DNA of 64,000 nucleotides from Cryptomeria japonica (GCF_030272615.1 NC_081414.1:231695733-231759732); one strand, 5' to 3'. Shown: positions 45,785 through 57,000, numbered from the stretch's first letter. Numbers and translations are program-made. The notes: generated by a model from the letters alone, not told the origin.

Positions 45785-46815
45785 ACATTCAAATGCACGA
45801 TGTCCTTCTCCTCCACACTTAAAGTAGGTTCCTCTAAATGTCCTATTGTCTTATCTTCCAAAGTTCTCATTCTGGTAACCATCCTCTTCTCTCCTCTGGT
45901 AGAGATTTCTATCATCCTTCCAGTATGAATTACCTTCTTTTCTCACTTCCTTGTCCTTGTTATGATCTGTATTGGTTCCTCTTCCTCTGGTATATCCTCT
46001 TCCTCCTTGAGATCTTTCTCTGGTAAAACTTGGACACCTCTACCTCTCGACTATCTCTACTCATGTCTTTTGTTCAATTTCTCTCCAGCCTTGATTGCAT
46101 ATTGGAAAGCCTCTTCAACACTCTCCAATTTGATCATACTAAGTTCATCTTGTATAAACATCCACAATCCATTCAAATATCTTGCAATTTGTTCAACTTC
46201 ATCATCAACATGTCCGAATTTGATGTTCAATTTGTAAAATGCTTCGGTGTACTCCTTCACACTAAATTCTTTCTGTATTAGATTCTACAATTTCTAGAAC
46301 AAATCCACTTGTTAATTTGCTAGGACAAACTTTGATTTTAACTTAGTAATCATCCTATTCCATGTCTTAATCTTTTCTTTCCCTCTTCTTTGTCTATCAA
46401 CTTGCAAATGCTCCCACCAAAGAGATGCATGACCTTTCAACCGGGTACAGGCATATTTCACCTTCCTCTCTTCTGTAGTGTTTTCAAAATCAAAATACTT
46501 CATCTCCAAGATCCAATCCATCAATTCATCCAAGTCTAACTTCCCATCATATTCCGGTGGGGTAAAATGAGGTTTAGTGTTCGCCCTACTCAAAACCCTT
46601 AAAAACCTTTCTTTATCTGGATCAACTATCGGTAGGTTCACTTGTTCTGGTGGGGCTTCTTCTCCTTCATCTTCACTTACATCTTCAATATGTCGGCCTC
46701 TTCTCTGTGCTATCTCCATGGCTTTTAACTGAGCTGCTATTCCTTGCAACATTTCCATCACAACAGGCTCTACATTCCCACACGCTCCACCATTCCTAGT
46801 TCCTCTTTGCACCAT
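45785..46815 (-). pseudogene. Chromovirus gag, broken
   Basis: From ATG 46,815 the frame encodes a charged N-terminus, an acidic 'EDVSEDEGEEAPPEQ' stretch and the gag core 'PPEYDGKLDLDELMDWILEM' with 'RLKGHASLWWEHLQ'. It stops at 46,312. The rest (46,260-46,057) gives 'EYTEAFYKLNIKFGHVDDEV' in another frame. A zinc knuckle lies at 45,785-45,825, 'FKCGGEGHRAFEC', whose first Cys has become Tyr (YFKC). Gag packages the element RNA. Confidence 0.87.
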
Positions 46816-46910
46816 CGATTCATGCTAGTCCTCTGTAATTGTAGGTTAGATCCGCAATTCGCCACCATACAATAAAATTTTAGGACACACAACCTTCGGA
46901 ATGAAACTTC

Positions 46911-46922
46911 GCTCTGATACCA
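46911..46922 (-). other. Primer binding site of chromovirus
   Basis: TGGTATCAGAGC on the minus strand, complementary to the 3' end of initiator Met tRNA, two bases from the LTR end. Confidence 0.93.
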
Positions 46923-46924
46923 CT

Positions 46925-47777
46925 TGAAGCAGTCACCGGTGAGGAGGGACCTCAAGAAGATCAATCCAAACTGGTCAGCAAGAGTAAACACGATGGAAAC
47001 ACATAGACATGATGGAGGCAATACAAAACATATAGTTTTATTGCATGAAATTTGATTAATCCAACTGGTAACAACCGGGTTACAACATACCGGTACACAG
47101 GCCTGGTAGAATAGGTCACAACCGGGACCTTGAATCGAAAGACCTATCTTCTAGACACAGTCTATCTCTAATTGATCCTAATTAATCATCTACTGATTCC
47201 CCATTGATTACATTCTAAAGCATGATTACAAATATATATATCGATCCAAAGGATCCAGTCAGCCCAAAAAGGATCAAAACCCAAAGAACAAGACCTAACG
47301 GGCAAAATGAACAAGGTTGGCCTCCGCCAAGAGATTCCTCTAGAAAATCCAAAGGATGAAACGAAGAAGGTCAACCACACACCAAGAAACATCGAGATCA
47401 ACATCCAAGGCTCCGCAAGCTTCTAAATGGGTTCAGATAGATCACCATAATAGGTATCAAGCAATCGGTAACAAAGGAACAACCGGTAACAAGAAACTGT
47501 CAGGGAAACCGGTAGCGAGATCTTGTCGAAAAGTGATCCAAATGAGATGCGGTTTGAAAGTAAGAAAGATGATCAAGTCTTCAAGTAGAATCCAACTCCA
47601 CAGGATCCGGTGAGTCAAAATCGAGACACATAGAAAAGAAAACTGAAACTGCAAACAGAAAAACAAAACAAAAAACAAAACAAAAAAGAAAACTGAAACT
47701 GCAAACAGAAAAACAAAACAGAAAAGAAAATGTTTTTGGTTGATGCAAGATTGTTGTGAACCGGGGATGCTCCTTCA
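46925..47777 (-). repeat. Chromovirus 5' LTR (853 bp)
   Basis: Matches 41,446-42,246 but is 52 bp longer because a GAAAACTGAAACTGCAAACA-containing segment is duplicated in tandem near 47,637-47,730. The LTR terminus reads CCTTCA where the other copy has CCTACA. Confidence 0.9.
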
Positions 47778-48059
47778 TAAAAAATGAAGATGGATATTGG
47801 ATATGAGACGAGGGCTCATCTTATAGAGTTGAAGACTTAGAAATGTATGGCCAAGATTGATTACCAATCAAGGGTCAATATTGAAAGAGAAATGTGGTCC
47901 CAAGTTCAAAGGCTTAGCCTTGTGACAAATGTCACAAGGGGGAGAGGGTGAGGATCAATGTGGTCCCTATTCTTCTAAATGGTAATCATCATTTAATCTT
48001 AATGATGATTAAATGAATGAAATCCATTTAATTAGTTGTGCCAGTTTTAGGTGTCTACA
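47778..48059 (-). repeat. Tat 5' LTR, segment 3
   Basis: Continues the Tat LTR from AAAATGAAGATGGATATTGG to GGTGTCTACA at 48,059, with a deletion of about 490 bp relative to the 3' LTR near 47,970. Confidence 0.85.
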
Positions 48060-48143
48060 GTATTCACCATATCGTTAAGAACAAGGGACAGGGGAGAACC
48101 CTTTCCGCAAGACTATAGTCCAAATCAAAAACAAAAAACATTT
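48060..48143 (-). pseudogene. LINE-type ORF1 start and 5' flank
   Basis: Contains the Tat target duplication copy GTATT (48,060-48,064). The minus strand has an ATG at 48,070 preceded by a C/T-rich leader with GGTTCTCCCCTGTCCC, of the type seen just before ORF1 in plant LINE-like sequences. The frame from this ATG continues in phase at 2,016 leftward. A copia LTR begins at 48,144, so the element's own 5' end may be cut. Confidence 0.45.
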
Positions 48144-48480
48144 TGTTGTTAGCTACATTTAGAGCATTTTAACAACTAGTTAGATTTTTTATGCTTGTGT
48201 TCACTTAGTTGTGCTTTTATGTTTCTAGTTGCTTTAATTGTGCATCTAGTTAAGCTAGAGTTTGAGTTTTTTTTAGCTCATCATGCTTGCACTTTAGTTC
48301 TCCTAAATTTAGTATAGGACATCCTTCTGCTCTCTATATAAGCATATCATTATGCATTGTAATTTAATCATGTCATCTTTGCTTTCGATGAATATGGCAT
48401 ATTTTTTTCGATACTCTCGTTTGTGGAAGGTGTTCTAGTTTTCTCTTTAATCTTGCAACATTGTGTTGCAAAATTCAACA
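48144..48480 (+). repeat. Copia LTR 1 with adjoining primer site
   Basis: The segment from TGTTGTTAGC to TTGCAAAATTCAACA resembles 49,961-50,316, including TTGTGGAAGGTGTTCTAGTT and the GCATTATGCATGGTAATTTA-like R region. It is followed at 48,481 by TGGTATCAAATCTC, a Met tRNA-type primer site. The plus-strand orientation is clear. The start is approximate. Confidence 0.65.
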
Positions 48481-49960
48481 TGGTATCAAATCTCAATCTT
48501 TACTTCAACATGGTGTTAGAGCATAATGTTTGCTCCAGCATGGTATCAACGTGTGGATTCAACAACCTCTTCTCCATATTTGAGGGTTTTCTTCTCAGAA
48601 GCATTGCAGGGTCTCAAAGTTTGCTTTCTTGTGTGGATCTAGAAATGGGCAATTTTTATCAACTTTTGGAGCAAAAGGACATAAAAGATATGGGAAATTT
48701 TTCATTCTCCAAAAAAATCTTTTTTTGAAAACTTTCTATTTTAGGAAATTATGTTTTTTGGAAAGTTTCTAATTTTAGAAAGTCTCTATTTTTGAAAAGT
48801 TTCTGATTTTGAAACTTATATTTTTAGAAAGTTGTTATGTTTGGAAACTTTCTATTTTCAAAATATTTTTATATTTGGAAACCCTTGAGCCTTCCAAGAA
48901 CTAATTGACATGTAGTTGGTGTTTTGACCATAACTTGGTCATACAAAGTCAAAATCATGCAAACAAGATATCATGGGAAAGCTAGTTCCAACGTCGATCT
49001 AGTGGTGCTAATTAATTGGTCATATTTTGGTCCCTTTTTCCATACAAGGTCTGCAAAGTTACAGGTTTCGTTTCATGCTTTTGGAGCCATATCTTGCACA
49101 TCTTGACTTAATTTTTCGATAATCAGATATTGTTAGAAAGGTGGTTCAATTCTCTATCTAGATTTGCTACTATTGTTTCTAGATTTTATCCCAAGTTTTT
49201 TTTTTGAATCTTTTGTGTTTTTACTTTATGACTGATTACTTGGTCATTTTGGCTCCTGGAAACTTTTTATTTGCAATGGATGACTTCTCTTGGGCTATTC
49301 TACATGCATTTATAGCACTTCACCCTACTTGGGCATTTTGAGCATCATTTTCTTGTACACATTCAAATTCTCCTTCATGAACTACTTGGTGACACAATTT
49401 TAGTGGACCTATCATCTCTCTCCCTTGTCAGCATTATCAAAGGATTCTACTATTAGTGTTAATGCTTCCTTGGTTTCACTTTGGAGTTAGACACTTGGAT
49501 TCCAATTTTGTGAAGGCAACCTTCCATCTTCTGTTGATCAGTATTCTTCATACTAGTGGATCTTGTATTCTAGAAGTTTACTCTTGCAGGATTGAGTAGT
49601 GTTGTTGGGGTTACTCATTCAGATTCATGTGCTATCTATATCTTCGACTACTAGATGTTTTCCTTTGATTCTAGTTTGTTTATTCAAGTAGTGTTGTTGG
49701 GGGCGCTCATGCAGATTGTTGTCTTCTTGATTCTCATAATCATATTGGTTTAAGATAAGGTTCTTCATTTAACATAACAATTATCATTTGATAGTTGTGT
49801 TCTTCATGTTCCTTTTCTTTTGGGAAATTTTTTTTGGGGCTTCTTAGTCCTTCATTCCTTTTGTAGTTCATGTATTTTCATGCATTGCATCTCTCACTTT
49901 TGGAGAAAGGTTTTTCCCACGTGGTTTTCCCCTTTTCTCCACTTAAAAAGACATCTTTTT
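48481..49960 (+). other. Copia-derived non-coding sequence between two LTRs
   Basis: No pol domain is recognisable. The first 80 bp repeat the primer-like CATGGTATCAA/CATGGTGTTAGAGC three times. Positions 48,720-48,890 are built from GGAAAGTTTCTAATTTTAGA-type units. Near 49,600 and 49,690 a GTAGTGTTGTTGGGG segment occurs twice. A GGAGAAAGGTTTTTCCCACG stretch near 49,895 is a common copia-LTR theme. Confidence 0.5.
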
Positions 49961-50328
49961 TGTACTTGGGGACCTAATAGGGCATTAGAACATTTTAACA
50001 AGTTATACTTTTTTTTGCTTAAGTTTACTTAGATGTTGTTTTATGCTTCTAGTTGCTTTTGTTATGTATCTAGTTTAGCTAGAGTTGATGTTTTTTTAGC
50101 TCCTCATGGTTTCACTTTATTTCTCTTGAATTTAGTTTAGGGCATCCTTGTGCTTTCTATGTAAGCACATCATTATGCATGGTAATTTAATCTTGTAATC
50201 TTTGTTATTGAAGAATATGACATATTTTTCTTGCTACTCTCATTTGTGGAAGGTGTTCTAGTTCTCTTTGATCTTCCAGGCGTGTGTCACAAACTTTTGT
50301 GTTGCAAAATTCAACATGGTATCAAAGC
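49961..50328 (+). repeat. Copia LTR 2 with primer site
   Basis: Resembles LTR 1 over its last 330 bp and ends TTCAACA at 50,316. TGGTATCAAAGC follows at 50,317-50,328, close to the initiator tRNA primer site. The two LTRs lie in direct orientation 1.8 kb apart, each with its own primer site. Confidence 0.65.
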
Positions 50329-50340
50329 TCAATATTTACT

Positions 50341-50721
50341 TCAAAAACCATAGTAGCAATATTAAACCCATCAACCAAAAACATCTTAGAAACCATAGGG
50401 GCAAAAGTGCAAACAAAGGAGGAAGCAACCAAAGAAGCCTGCCTAGCTGACTCAAGGCAACTGAAAGCACCCTCATTGAAATCCCTCTCTGTATCTAAAA
50501 AAGAAACTAGATCTAGGGCCTCCCCACCCACAGCACCCTCCACAACATCAAAATCCTCAATATCCTCTTCATTCTTGAAGCAACGCCAATCTCGAAAGGA
50601 ACAATACTCAACCTACAAAAAGGCCTACACATGGGCTTCCATTAAAATATCAAGGAGCAATGAAGGGATTTCACCATCACAATATTCATCTTCAGAACCG
50701 CCATATCCTGCACCTAGCTAG
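50341..50721 (+). other. Unassigned Ser-rich open frame after the primer site
   Basis: About 125 codons are open from just after the primer site to TAG at 50,719 ('NILETIGAKVQTKEEATKEA', then Ser/Pro/Thr-rich). It is placed where gag would be expected but has no gag motif. Could be chance; the opposite strand is also open over half of it. Confidence 0.2.
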
Positions 50722-50934
50722 AGGATCCACCTCTCATGCTAGCAATTTTGATCTCCTCTCATGTCTTAGCTTGTGATTCCTCGTCTCATGCCCTAGCTTA
50801 GATCTCATTCTCCTATGCCCTAGATCACGTTTCTCTTTGTGCCCTTTGATGCATGGATGAATGTTATTACTTAGGAATGGAAAATCTTTTATTTCTAACT
50901 TTTAAGTCTCAATTTTCAACACAATTTGAAATGA

Positions 50935-51840
50935 ATGATTAAGGTGTAGCTACGTTCATTCTAGGAATGGAGATTAAAAAGAAAGAGCTAACAAAAAACT
51001 TTGGTAAAGTTAGAATACGTATGCGAATTGAGTTTTGGAGAGATTCAACATGTCAACTTGTACATCCATGGTAGTTCCTCTTGTAGAAGGAATGGAGTTA
51101 TCTATGGAGGATTTTCCAAGATCTCCTACTAAGGTGGAGGACATGGCTAGTGTACCATATGTGTGTTGTTGGAAGTCTTACGTATGCAATGGTCTGTATA
51201 GACCAAACATTACATGAGTAGGGGAAGCCCTAAGTCAATAATATATGGCTAATCCTAGATAGGTCCATTGGAATGCAGTTAAGAGAGTGTTAAAATATTT
51301 GAGGGGTACTTCTGAGTATTTTGTGTGCTTTCATGGTTATTCTACTAGTCCACAACAATTTGTGAGTATTCATGGATATGTGGATTCAGATTGGGCACGT
51401 GACATTGATGTCAAAAGATCCACCAATGGTTATGTTTTTACTATATTAAGTAGTACAATTAGTTGGATGAGTAAACAATAAGTTGTAGTCGCTTTGTCCA
51501 CTACAAAAGCACAGTCTGTGGTAGCTACTCATGCTTGTAGGGAAGCCATTTGGTTCAACCGATTGTGTTCTAGTATCAAGTTTGATGCAAGGATAATTAA
51601 TATTTGTTGTGACAATGAAAGTGTCATTTGTTTAACAAAGAGTCCTACTTTCCATGCCAAAACAAAGCATATTAATGTTCACTTTCATTTTGTCTATGAT
51701 ATGGTGGAGGATGGGTAGGAATAGATTAAAGAAGGTTGACACTTGAACAAATGTTGCAAATGCATTGACAAAGTATGTGAGCATAGAGAAGTCCATATGT
51801 TGTTTCAATTCTATGGGCTTTGCGACCCTCTAAACTTGAT
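50935..51840 (+). pseudogene. Copia pol C-terminus: end of RT and RNase H
   Basis: The plus strand reads 'ATFILGMEIK', then 'ERFNMSTCTSMVVPLVEGME', 'SPTKVEDMASVPY', and in 51,287-51,481 'MLKYLRGTSEYFVCFHG' and 'GYVDSDWARDIDVKRSTNGY' with 'TISWMSKQ'. After one stop follow 'VVALSTTKAQSVVATHACRE' and 'AIWFNRL' (51,482-51,718), ending with an 'LTKYV' tail near 51,765. This is the end of Ty1-copia reverse transcriptase and its RNase H. Everything upstream (gag, protease, integrase) is missing or not alignable. Several stops interrupt the frame. Confidence 0.88.
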
Positions 51841-51862
51841 CAACTCTTGAAAGGTCTTCGAC

Positions 51863-52150
51863 AAGTGGGAGAATGTTGGGATTAAGGTGCCCCAACCTTT
51901 GATTATTTATTTATTTTATTGCCAACTAATGTCATGTCATTTAGCAAGACCTACTGATGAGGTGGCATCCTACTTGAAAGATGATTGTAATGACATGAAA
52001 ATTGCATGAGGATGTATGCATCTCACTAGGTGGACCATAATATGTCATGTTCATGTAATTGTCATGGTATGACAAATTTTATGACGGGTTATTATAGAAT
52101 ATTATGGCACACTAACATATTACAATTTATGGCAGGTTATTATAGAATAT
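51863..52150 (+). repeat. Copia polypurine tract and 3' LTR
   Basis: AAGTGGGAGAA (51,863-51,873) leads into TGTTGGGATTAAGGTG, the usual copia arrangement of polypurine tract and LTR start. The LTR end is unclear; a 30-bp segment beginning TTATGACGGGTTATTATAGA is repeated with few changes at 52,079 and 52,128. Confidence 0.6.
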
Positions 52151-52151
52151 T

Positions 52152-53520
52152 ATGGCTCGCTCGTGTTTGAATGTCACTGCCTGCAATAGCTCTACCCGTT
52201 TGAATGCCACTACTTGTTATGGCTCTGCTTGCCCATCTCTGATCACTCCTCCCTCTGGCTACGGTGACCCGCCTGTGTTTCCATCATCGGTGGGTAGCCT
52301 TCCCCTCGTGGATGCCCTTCTTGGGGGTATTATTGATGTCGAGCAAAGACAGACTGGTGAGGCTCTAAGGTCTCGACAAGGGAAACGATCGTTTGATGGT
52401 GGGTTCATTCATGTTGCAAATGCCATTTCCGTTAATCTGAAAGCAGAGACGGAAGAGGAAATTGATCATAATGCTTATGTTCTTTCCTTACATGGTGTGA
52501 TATGTCGATTTAGGGGTTTTTGGTCTAGCCTCCCTTAGCTACACACTTGGATCTCAGAACATTGGGAGCCTCTTATTACTGGTAAAGTTCATATTTTTCC
52601 CATGGCTAAGGGGTTTTTTATTGCTAAGTTTGATAATGCTCAGGATAGAAAAAAAATCTTATGTGATCATTATTTTAGCTGGGAGGACAAAGTTTTGTTG
52701 ATGATTAAGCCTTGGCACTCTAATTTCAACCCTTCTTCTGAAACGTTTAATAAGATCCCAATTTGGGTTCAGCTTCCTAATCTCCCCCTTCATTTATGGG
52801 TTGATCCTCTTTTAGAGGAAGTGGGTGATGCACTTGGAGATTTTTTGGTGGTGGATGATGAATTCTCTAATATTTTTCACTTAACCTTTGCCCACATTTT
52901 GGTTGAGATGGATGTTTCAAAAGGGATGCTACTGAGATTTTACTCGAATCTTCTAAGGGTTCTCGGGTTCAATCTTTGGACTATGAAGGGATTCTCTTCT
53001 GATGTAGAAGATGTTTTAAAATAGGTCATGCGGTTGCACGATGTGGCTTTGAGAAAAAGGCAATGATAGCTACATGGTGGAAAGGTGCTTCTCAACATCA
53101 TCATACGACTGAGAAGAAATCTGAGCAACATAGGAGTTTTCTTGAGGTGGTTGCGATGGACTCGCAGGGTCTTGGGGCATTCTCTCCAGATGTCATAAAT
53201 GGTGGGGTTGTTGAAATTGTGCAAGATTATCATGTTGAAACCCCTAAAGAGAGAGAGAGATTAGGCCCCAAGCTACAATTTTTGGTGATAGCGTTCCGGC
53301 TATCAAATCTGGTGGCTTTTTTGATAATGTCATGCCTACATGAAGGAATACTGATGATATCTTGGAGACAATGGTTGTAAGCATTCCTTCTTAGGATGGT
53401 GATCTTTTGTTGGCTTGGCATGGTAAGGCAACACAAGTGGAAGAGGGCTGGATTTTTGTTAAGGGCAAGAAAGTTAAGTTCTCTATGCCTTCTTTTGACA
53501 TGACTCTCTGCTCCCACAAG
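52152..53520 (+). pseudogene. DUF4283/zinc-knuckle protein (LINE ORF1-like)
   Basis: From ATG 52,152 one frame runs to 53,024 with a single TAG at 52,536. It has 'VNLKAETEEEIDHNAYVLSL' and 'KGFFIAKFDNAQDRKKIL', then 'IPIWVQLPNLPLHLWVDPLL', 'VGDALGDFLVVDDEF' and 'FAHILVEMDVSKG'. These are DUF4283 blocks. After a frameshift a perfect CX2CX4HX4C knuckle, CRRCFKIGHAVARC, lies at 53,003-53,044, and further downstream near 53,450 comes 'VEEGWIFVKGKKVK', a typical end. No endonuclease or reverse transcriptase follows, so it is either a LINE ORF1 without ORF2 or a gymnosperm DUF4283 gene copy. The ATG lies within a 30-bp direct repeat, so the true start is uncertain. Confidence 0.8.
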
Positions 53521-53916
53521 AGTAGCTCTAAATGTAAATCTTGATGGTTCTTGGTTGGGGGCTGGTTTTAGGCTGGTTGTTGGTTGTTCTTTTTGCAACT
53601 TTGCTTTGAGTTGTGGGAGCCTATTTTTAAAACCCATGTACTTGGCTATGGGTGCCATATTTACCCATGGTTATCTGGTGCTTTCATGTTCCTTTTGTTA
53701 GGACAACTTTCTCGTTGAGGGTTCCAAATCCATTCAAAATCTGATAGTAAAGGGTTTTGTGTCCCTTCAAAACTATTTTTGCTTGAATCAAAAACATATT
53801 ATGATTTATGATGTAAGAGCATCTTATGACGAAACCTATTACAACTACTCAATTCTAGATGTGGGTGCCCATGCATGCAAAAGAGTTGCATATTGAGGAA
53901 TATTATGCATGCAAAG
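53521..53916 (+). other. 3' flank of the DUF4283 frame
   Basis: No gene visible. GGTTGGGGGCTGGTTTTAGG and TTGGTTGTTCTTTTTGC give a G/T-rich 3' region, followed by AAAGGGTTTTGTGTCCC near 53,750. A minus-strand frame at 53,230-53,658 overlaps the coding part and lacks any domain. Confidence 0.4.
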
Positions 53917-54086
53917 CATGGTGTTGGACTTGGCATATCCTCTTACAAGTGTAAGATTGTGCTTTACATGCAAGGAGGTTGCATCCATACAAATACTATG
54001 CATGGTGTTGGATTTGGCATATTCTCTTACAAGTGTAAGATTGTGCTTTACATGCAAGGAGGTTGCATCCATACAAATACTATGTA
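53917..54086 (+). repeat. 84-bp tandem duplication
   Basis: The block starting CATGGTGTTGGA and containing TCTTACAAGTGTAAGATTGT and CATGCAAGGAGGTTGCATCC occurs at 53,917 and 54,001 with only three or four differences. It contains the small hairpin CTTACAAGTGTAAG. Confidence 0.9.
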
Positions 54087-57000
54087 TGTCAAGACAATTA
54101 TTACAACCACTTAATCCATGCTGTCATGGATTAAATCCATTTATTGACGTTCATAGTTTGTAAAATCCAAGATTGATAGTTAGACTTCTAAGACTTAGGT
54201 GAAGGAGCTTAGTACTGATATTGTATTGTAATCTCTTTGCTTACTAATAATACAAATGTATTACAAATTTGGAGTGGGCTTTTTCTCCTTCAAGGATTTT
54301 CCCCATGTACATGTATGTCTTATGGTCGTAATATTTCAACATCTTATTTGAATGTGTTTCTTTTATTGTAATTGAAGAAGACTTGTAAGAGATTTGGATT
54401 ATCTCCTGCACTTCGTATAATGTTGAAAGTGTTTTCGACACCTTTGCTTCCTTTCATTTAGGACTTCTTGAATGATGGATGCTTATCTTTTTGTTCTTAA
54501 TAAAATCTATACGAATGCCAAGATCTCCCTTGCTTTTCTCTTCATTTTGTTTAAGGATACGCTAAAGAGGATTTTGCTCTGCTAATAGGTTGTTTCCTTT
54601 AAATGAAAGCTTATTTTGGTTGATCCAATGGTGCTCATCATGTTGTGTGTTTACTTATAATTAAAATTTCATTGAAATTAGGTTGTGATCTAACTTAAGC
54701 TCCATGAAAGAATATTCTACTTCTAGCTCTTCTATTCTAGATATGTAATTTTGTGAGCATATAACATAGTTAATCAACCTCTTTGCTCTAATTCTTAACT
54801 ATTATTTTTTGTGTTCATTGATTGTTAATAATTTTTTTCTATTCTTTGTTCTTGTTTTCTTTACCTATCTTCATACCATCTTGCATTCTTCATTATACCA
54901 TTAATTTTCCATGAAGCTATTTTCTTTCTTCCTTCAATTTTATCTCTTTCTCGAAATGTGAAGATCTTCCTTGCTCTTTGTTATTCTTTGTTATTCAAGG
55001 TTAGCTTGACTTGTTGATCAAGAGGATGTTTCCTTTAAATGGAAATTTACTTTAGTTGATACAATTGTGGCCATCATGTTATGTGTTTCCTTATAGTTAA
55101 ATTTTTTTGCTCCGTAAGAGAATATTGTACTTCTAGCTCTTGTATTCTAATGTGTAATTTTGTGAGCATATAGCATTGTAGATTTTGCATGTACATTTTC
55201 TTGATTTTTCTATTTGCTTATACCATTAGTATGGTCAAGTTGTGTATGCGACATACCTAATTATTCTTCTTAAAAGTGTGTGATAGCTCTAACCCATAAC
55301 TGATTTTCTTCTTCCGCCATCAAAAGAGGATATTTATATATAGATCTTCATTAATTTCACTATGTTGGCTTGTTTGTTGTCCTTGAATTAAAGTTCTCTA
55401 CCAATAGAATCTCCCCATGTTCATTGTAGCCAAAATGTCCGTCTTCATGAATAAGAACGGAACTTCATTGTCTACACCCCCCATTTAATTTGGAATTCTT
55501 GGGTGCAAAAGCATCCAGCTATACTTCTATTTGTGTCATTTTCTACGATTCTTATCTAGATATATTTTTATTTTAACTTTTACCCGTGCTTCCTTTATGA
55601 ACACCAGCATACCTTCCATGGCCTTTGCCATTGTCTACCGTCTCGCTACCTTCATATAACCTTCAAATTCTGGTGTCTCGCACCCATCATGCTCATGTAT
55701 TTCCTCAAAATGATTGTGTTTAGCCTTGTGGACGTTAAAAGTTGTTTTTCTTCTTCTTATGTCTCAGTATAGGAATACAATTCTGCATCTTTGGTGTCTT
55801 GAACAAGCTCAAAGCGAAGGTTGAGGAGAATAAGGGAATCGAGGAACTTCCCTGAGAAGAGCTCTTTTGATCTAACAAGTAATAGTTGAGAGAAGATTGA
55901 GCATATAAACCTGCAAAAGAAACCCCTTTCCGTAAAAACATGTTAAAAAAATGTCAGCATGCCAAAATAGCATGATTATAATTTCCCACGAAGCACGATT
56001 ATTGTGTTTATGATCAAACAGCCGCTTCCAAAAGCAAGCTATTGATGCCAAATATTACTGGAGATTGAGAGTGGCAAATCTCAGTATAGGACTTCGTGCA
56101 TCAATAGCTTTAATATTTAAAGTTCAGTTTCTGAATATTGATTGCCAAGATGTGCTTATCCAAATAATGTTGTGTGGAACAGATGATTACTAAATACACT
56201 ATATAGCTATAAAAACAACTCTGTAATAGCAATGTTTCCCCACTTGTTGCAAAACCTTGGTTTTTGAGAGAGCAGACTCAAGAGGAGACTTATAAGTACA
56301 TTTAACTCTTAAAAACCAACAAACCTTTCAGAATCACAAATAAAAAATATGAACATTATTCATGAAAAAAAGTGTGTCAATTGTCCACAGTGGAAATTTA
56401 ACAATCATGATCCATTCTGCTTCAACTAGAAGTCCCTTAATTGTTATGGAACTGGCAATTTATAGCCTGTATTTACAGTGTAAAGTGGAAAAACTGTTGG
56501 TATAGAATAATAACACCAATCATCACAGAGCTACGTAACAGAAACAGCAATTTAGTTTGAATAGTTGGAGAGAGTGATTTCTAAATTTACAATAATGTAT
56601 ATAAAAGCTTTTGTTCAAGTTGCTGAACCATATACTACCATAATGTAAACAAATGCAAAGAATCGGAATCGGAACACACGTGCTAAAATGCACTCGTCAA
56701 ACATTGGGCTCCACAAACTAGCCATGTGAGCAGGCAAAGTACTGGAGGCAGACATGGCATGCAATTTACAATTCCTTCCAACTGGAATTCAGGCAATCTT
56801 CAAGATGCCAGCTGTATTCAGTTCACTTTTAAAATGATAAAAAGCATATTACAATATTTGAAATTACAAATAATGAGCTCAACGGCCTAAACTTAGCTTG
56901 TTGCACCTGCACTATAACAGTGCCGATCAAAGCATGCAGTTTCCTTTAGGCATTCTAACTAATTTGCAGCACGATTGAAACCGTAACAGATTATTGTAAG

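Larger units (their letters stand above)
41446..47777 (-). mobile_element. Ty3-gypsy chromovirus, 6.3 kb
   Basis: LTRs at 41,446-42,246 and 46,925-47,777 enclose gag, protease, reverse transcriptase, RNase H and integrase in that order on the minus strand, with a chromodomain at the integrase end. The primer site TGGTATCAGAGC (initiator Met tRNA) is intact. The flanking AAAAT at 41,441-41,445 is repeated within TAAAAAATG at 47,778-47,785, with a few bases of ambiguity. Style is closest to Reina-like chromoviruses (inference). Several stops and frameshifts disable it, but domains are well preserved, so it is probably the youngest large insertion in this cluster. Confidence 0.92.
2017..48059 (-). 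mobile_element. Ty3-gypsy Tat-lineage LTR retrotransposon, 46 kb with nested insertions
   Basis: The left LTR (2,017-3,301) and the interrupted right LTR (34,180-48,059) share sequence from TGTGAGCTC to GGTGTCTACA. A polypurine tract flanks the left LTR, a primer binding site flanks the right one, and near-identical 5-bp duplications lie outside both. Pol carries two RNase H modules and a YVDD reverse transcriptase, which fits the Tat (Ogre/Retand-like) lineage. Inside are a hAT element (15,081-28,974), a gag-only LTR element (34,600-41,341), a chromovirus (41,446-47,777) and a DNA primase gene fragment. Without the three nested elements about 19 kb remains. All coding parts are broken, so it is immobile. 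An alternative is two separate Tat copies, but the flanking duplication and the split host frame argue for one. Confidence 0.72.

Noticed and set aside
34180-48059. Solo Tat LTR with two nested elements
   Set aside because: A primer binding site adjoins its left end on the minus strand, and its outer flank matches the flank of the left LTR, so it is better read as the 5' LTR of the same element.
53230-53658. 142-codon minus-strand frame
   Set aside because: It overlaps the DUF4283 coding part and its flank and has no domain.
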